NCBI GenBank assembly: GCA_013152795.1
Contig: JAADFS010000088.1
Coordinates: 1-6,497, forward strand
Length of the DNA stretch: 6,497 nt
Direction: 5' to 3'
Origin: Deferribacteres bacterium
GTDB lineage: Bacteria > Nitrospirota > Thermodesulfovibrionia > UBA6902
The notes beneath the pieces were generated by a model. That model ran no database searches. It was not told the DNA's origin and saw nothing but the letters and a program-made list of their open reading frames with translations. Made by a program: the position numbers and the translations under genes. Below, one piece after another: positions 4,768 to 6,497 of this stretch. Position 1 is the first letter of the stretch, and each line of letters opens with the position of its first letter.

Positions 4768-5595
4768 ATGCAGTATGTATCCCTGGGCTATTCGCCGTGC
4801 CCTAACGACACCTTTATCTTCTATGCCGTGATTCACGGCAAAATCGACACCGGAGGCCTGAGGTTCAGGGAAGTCCTGCTTGATGTTGAGACACTGAACC
4901 GCAGGGCAATGAATGCAGAGCTTGACCTGACAAAACTCTCCTGCCATGCATTCGGTCATCTGCGCGGTAAATACCGCCTCCTGAGGTCCGGGGGGGCGCT
5001 CGGCAGGGGATGCGGTCCCCTTGTGATTGCAAAAAAGGACTGTTCGATGCATGACCTGCGTTCCGGGAAAATAGCAATCCCGGGCAAGCTTACTACAGCG
5101 TATCTGCTGTTGCAGCTTTTTGATCCTGCATTCGGCCCCCGTCATCCCGGCGTGCACGCAATGCCCTTTCACAGGATCATCGATGCAGTGGCGGGTGGAG
5201 AGGTCGACGCAGGATTGATAATCCATGAAAGCAGGTTTACTTATCCTTCATACGGGCTGAAAGAGATAATCGATCTCGGCCGGTGGTGGGAAGAGGAGAC
5301 AGGGCTTCCCGTTCCTCTCGGATGTATTGCCGCAAAACACTCCCTCGGCAACGCGCTGAGCAAAAAGATCGACGGTATGTTGAGACAGAGCGTTCAGTAC
5401 GCCCTGGGCAACCGTGCCGAGCCCATGGACTATATCAGGGAACACTCGCAGGAGCTTTCCGCTGACGTCATCAGACGCCATATAGATCTATATGTCAATG
5501 ATTTCTCCGTTGATATCGGCGATGAAGGAGAGAGAGCGATCAACGAGCTTCTCTCAAGGGCGGAGGACTCCGGGATAGTTCCACGGGGGTATTGA
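4768..5595 (+). CDS. mqnD: 1,4-dihydroxy-6-naphthoate synthase, futalosine pathway
   Basis: The protein has 275 residues, the normal MqnD length. MqnD converts cyclic dehypoxanthinyl futalosine to 1,4-dihydroxy-6-naphthoate, a late step in the alternative menaquinone pathway in the cytoplasm. Its periplasmic-binding-protein-like fold is recognisable: GYSPCPNDTFIFYA near the start, LLDVETLNRRAM at 37-48, LTKLSCHAFGHL, GRGCGPLVIAKK at 79-90, then DAGLIIHESRFTYPSYGL at 147-164 and LGRWWEEETGLPVPLG. H153 in IIHESRF probably corresponds to the catalytic base His of characterised MqnD. The ATG follows the nifU stop with no gap, and AGGG at 4757-4760 lies 7 nt before it inside nifU. The other mqn genes are not in the window. 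MqnC and MqnE are radical SAM Fe-S enzymes, which may explain sharing an operon with Fe-S assembly genes; that link is inference. Confidence 0.95.
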   Translation: MQYVSLGYSPCPNDTFIFYAVIHGKIDTGGLRFREVLLDVETLNRRAMNAELDLTKLSCHAFGHLRGKYRLLRSGGALGRGCGPLVIAKKDCSMHDLRSGKIAIPGKLTTAYLLLQLFDPAFGPRHPGVHAMPFHRIIDAVAGGEVDAGLIIHESRFTYPSYGLKEIIDLGRWWEEETGLPVPLGCIAAKHSLGNALSKKIDGMLRQSVQYALGNRAEPMDYIREHSQELSADVIRRHIDLYVNDFSVDIGDEGERAINELLSRAEDSGIVPRGY

Positions 5596-6137
5596 AATTT
5601 CAGATGGTTTCTGTGTGCAAGTGTTTAACCGACGGATTTCTTATTTCAAAGGCAGGTTCTCTCTTTTTGTTTGTTGCGGCGTTGTCTGCCCTGGTGTCCT
5701 GTTCCGGTGACAGGAACGTCAGGGAATATTTCAGGGATCACGGAATGTCCTATCCGGTGGATGTCTCGGGCGTGTCCCTGTGGAAGATTGAGTACGCCGG
5801 CATTGCAGATGATGAAATGTCAGGGCCGGAGGTAAAGGCATATGTCGAGGGCGGGCTGGCCTTTATGAAGGAATACTTCAAAAGCACGGATATAGACAGG
5901 CTTGTACCGGGCGCCGCCGCAGTGGTGGTGAATAAACCAGTGCTGTACAGGAACGAATCCGGTGATGTGGGATTGATGGTCAGGATGACCGCATACGGCG
6001 CAGGAGAGCCGGACGGTAAAATCAAGGCTTCAGCCGAGCGCCTGGGCTCCGGCACAAAACTCTGGCGCGTGAAGAACTATGCATATTTCTTCAAGAATGA
6101 TCTTTACAGGTGGCAGTACGGGGGACTGGTCCACTGA
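5592..6137 (+). CDS. Predicted lipoprotein of unknown function
   Basis: I do not recognise a family. From the TTG at 5592 there are 181 residues; from the ATG at 5604, 177. The N-terminus has a lipoprotein signal: a Lys, the hydrophobic run SLFLFVAALSAL, then the lipobox LVSC with the lipidated Cys at residue 37 (33 from the ATG). Ser at +2 is compatible with outer-membrane sorting in Gram-negatives. The mature part, about 145 residues, is soluble and mixed alpha/beta, with no further membrane segment, repeats or cysteines. The last third is rich in aromatics (LWRVKNYAYFF, YRWQYGG). The TTG overlaps the mqnD stop (TTGA) with GGGGG only 2 nt upstream, while the ATG has no near Shine-Dalgarno, so the start is unsettled. 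It appears to be the last gene of the operon; a link to menaquinone or Fe-S metabolism is only positional. Confidence 0.75.
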   Translation: MKFQMVSVCKCLTDGFLISKAGSLFLFVAALSALVSCSGDRNVREYFRDHGMSYPVDVSGVSLWKIEYAGIADDEMSGPEVKAYVEGGLAFMKEYFKSTDIDRLVPGAAAVVVNKPVLYRNESGDVGLMVRMTAYGAGEPDGKIKASAERLGSGTKLWRVKNYAYFFKNDLYRWQYGGLVH

Positions 6138-6147
6138 TATGAATACC

Positions 6148-6200
6148 GATATTTTAATGCCACCGTTATCCGGGTTAATTAAACCTTAACGTTGCATAAA
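6148..6200 (+). repeat. Imperfect hairpin after the lipoprotein gene, resembling an extra element end
   Basis: Bases 6153-6168 pair with 6187-6200 over about 12 bp with one bulge and one or two mismatches. The left half (CGATATTTTAATGCCACCG) resembles the right terminus of element A (CGATATTTTTATGCAACGG at 2298-2316), while the right half is the left end of element B. This suggests two element ends lying head to head. It could also end the operon's transcript, but no T-tract follows. Confidence 0.4.
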
Positions 6201-6400
6201 CGGGCAGAGGAGTCTGCCGGAAAACCTTTATAAAGCGATAGGATATTGGAAATATGTTTTTATTGCAGGAAATAACAAAGAGTGAAGTTCCAAAAGACGT
6301 CGATATGCCGTGCGGAATATTTCCTGAAGGTATCGCAGATAAAGCTTTTCCGGCAGACTCCTCTGCCCCGCTGGCAATAGTTTTATGCCACTGTAAGGTT
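6182..6400. repeat. Foldback (MITE-like) element B
   Basis: The ends are inverted repeats: AACCTTAACGTTGCATAAAC on the left and, complemented, AACCTTACAGTGGCATAAAAC on the right. Each arm continues inward with a GCAGAGGAGTCTGCCGGAAAA core, about 60 bp per arm in all. Each arm also holds its own hairpin: GGCAGA/TCTGCC with a GGAG loop at 6203-6218, and the same stem with a CTCC loop at 6352-6367. The inner region adds a weaker inverted pair, CAGGAAATA (6267-6275) with TATTTCCTG (6318-6326). The arms match those of element A; the centres differ. There is no ORF and no transposase, so it is a non-autonomous repeat. I see no convincing target-site duplication. It ends 15 bp before the DUF1992 start and may carry that gene's promoter. 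Confidence 0.65.
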
Positions 6401-6415
6401 ATGTAAGCGGATGAG

Positions 6416-6497
6416 ATGGATATTTTCAGGAAAATAGCCGAAAGAAAGATACAGGAAGCCATGGAAGAGGGCATGTTCGAGGACCTTCAGGGAAAGG
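6416..6497 (+). CDS. DUF1992 (DnaJC28-like conserved domain) protein, 3' truncated
   Basis: Twenty-seven residues are visible before the window ends. They read MDIFRKIAERKIQEAMEEG followed by MFEDLQGKG-type sequence, which is the highly conserved opening of DUF1992 proteins, named for the conserved domain of DnaJ homologue subfamily C member 28. Bacterial members are about 100-130 residues, cytoplasmic, and without a known biochemical role. The ATG at 6416 is chosen because the family starts exactly there; GCGGATGAG just upstream gives only a weak ribosome binding site. An ATG at 6411 is out of frame. The gene follows element B and is separated from the Fe-S operon by 278 bp, so it is probably transcribed on its own. 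Confidence 0.85.
   Translation, partial: MDIFRKIAERKIQEAMEEGMFEDLQGK

Noticed and set aside
4360..5226. A 288-codon open frame on the minus strand across nifU and mqnD
   Set aside because: It lies antisense to two clearly recognisable genes, matches no family and is Cys/His-rich as expected of a shadow frame.
6182..6400. A riboswitch (for example of the c-di-GMP type) upstream of the DUF1992 gene
   Set aside because: None of the riboswitch core motifs I know is present, and the inverted symmetry with a second copy elsewhere fits a foldback repeat better.
6175..6474. A 99-codon minus-strand frame over element B
   Set aside because: It runs through the repeat and antisense to the DUF1992 start, with no family resemblance.

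Overview
The window is a compact bacterial chromosome segment of medium GC with tightly packed genes. A futalosine-pathway menaquinone gene (mqnD), a B12-binding radical SAM protein, a VapC-type PIN protein and an Rrf2/TusA/NifS/NifU cluster together suggest an anaerobic or sulfur-metabolising lineage such as Nitrospirota or Desulfobacterota. That placement is an inference from gene content; no taxonomic marker is present.

Layout. Bases 1-364 (+) hold the 3' part of a PIN-domain (VapC-like) gene. Convergent to it, 451-2031 (-) encodes a cobalamin-binding-domain radical SAM protein. A gene-free stretch at about 2032-2361 holds a foldback repeat (element A), a G-rich hairpin/G-quadruplex motif and the promoter of the next operon. 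On the + strand follow an Rrf2/IscR-type regulator (2362-2826), a TusA-family sulfur carrier (2792-3103), a NifS/IscS-family protein (3218-4414), a NifU/IscU scaffold (4396-4767), mqnD (4768-5595) and an unrecognised lipoprotein (5592-6137). Almost all of these overlap or abut, so they read as one operon with a single 114-nt break before the NifS-like gene. Bases 6138-6415 are gene-free and hold a second foldback repeat (element B). A DUF1992 (DnaJC28-like) gene starts at 6416 and leaves the window.

How it works together. The cluster looks like an iron-sulfur assembly operon controlled by its own [2Fe-2S] sensor. The regulator has three cysteines spaced like an IscR cluster site. A 25-bp site overlapping the -35 element matches the E. 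coli IscR type 1 consensus at 22 positions as I recall that consensus, and the GTG start lies where transcription should begin.

The surprise is the NifS-like protein. It keeps the fold, the active-site-loop cysteine and the conserved His and Asp, but it lacks the PLP Schiff-base lysine (Gln instead) and several other PLP- or substrate-contacting residues. A TusA-family carrier is encoded just upstream and a complete IscU-type scaffold just downstream. This raises the possibility that the NifS-like protein is a sulfur-relay or scaffold pseudoenzyme fed by TusA rather than a conventional cysteine desulfurase. An RNA hairpin sits between the regulator/TusA part and the NifS/NifU part, at the place where the E. 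coli isc mRNA carries its iscR-protecting structure.
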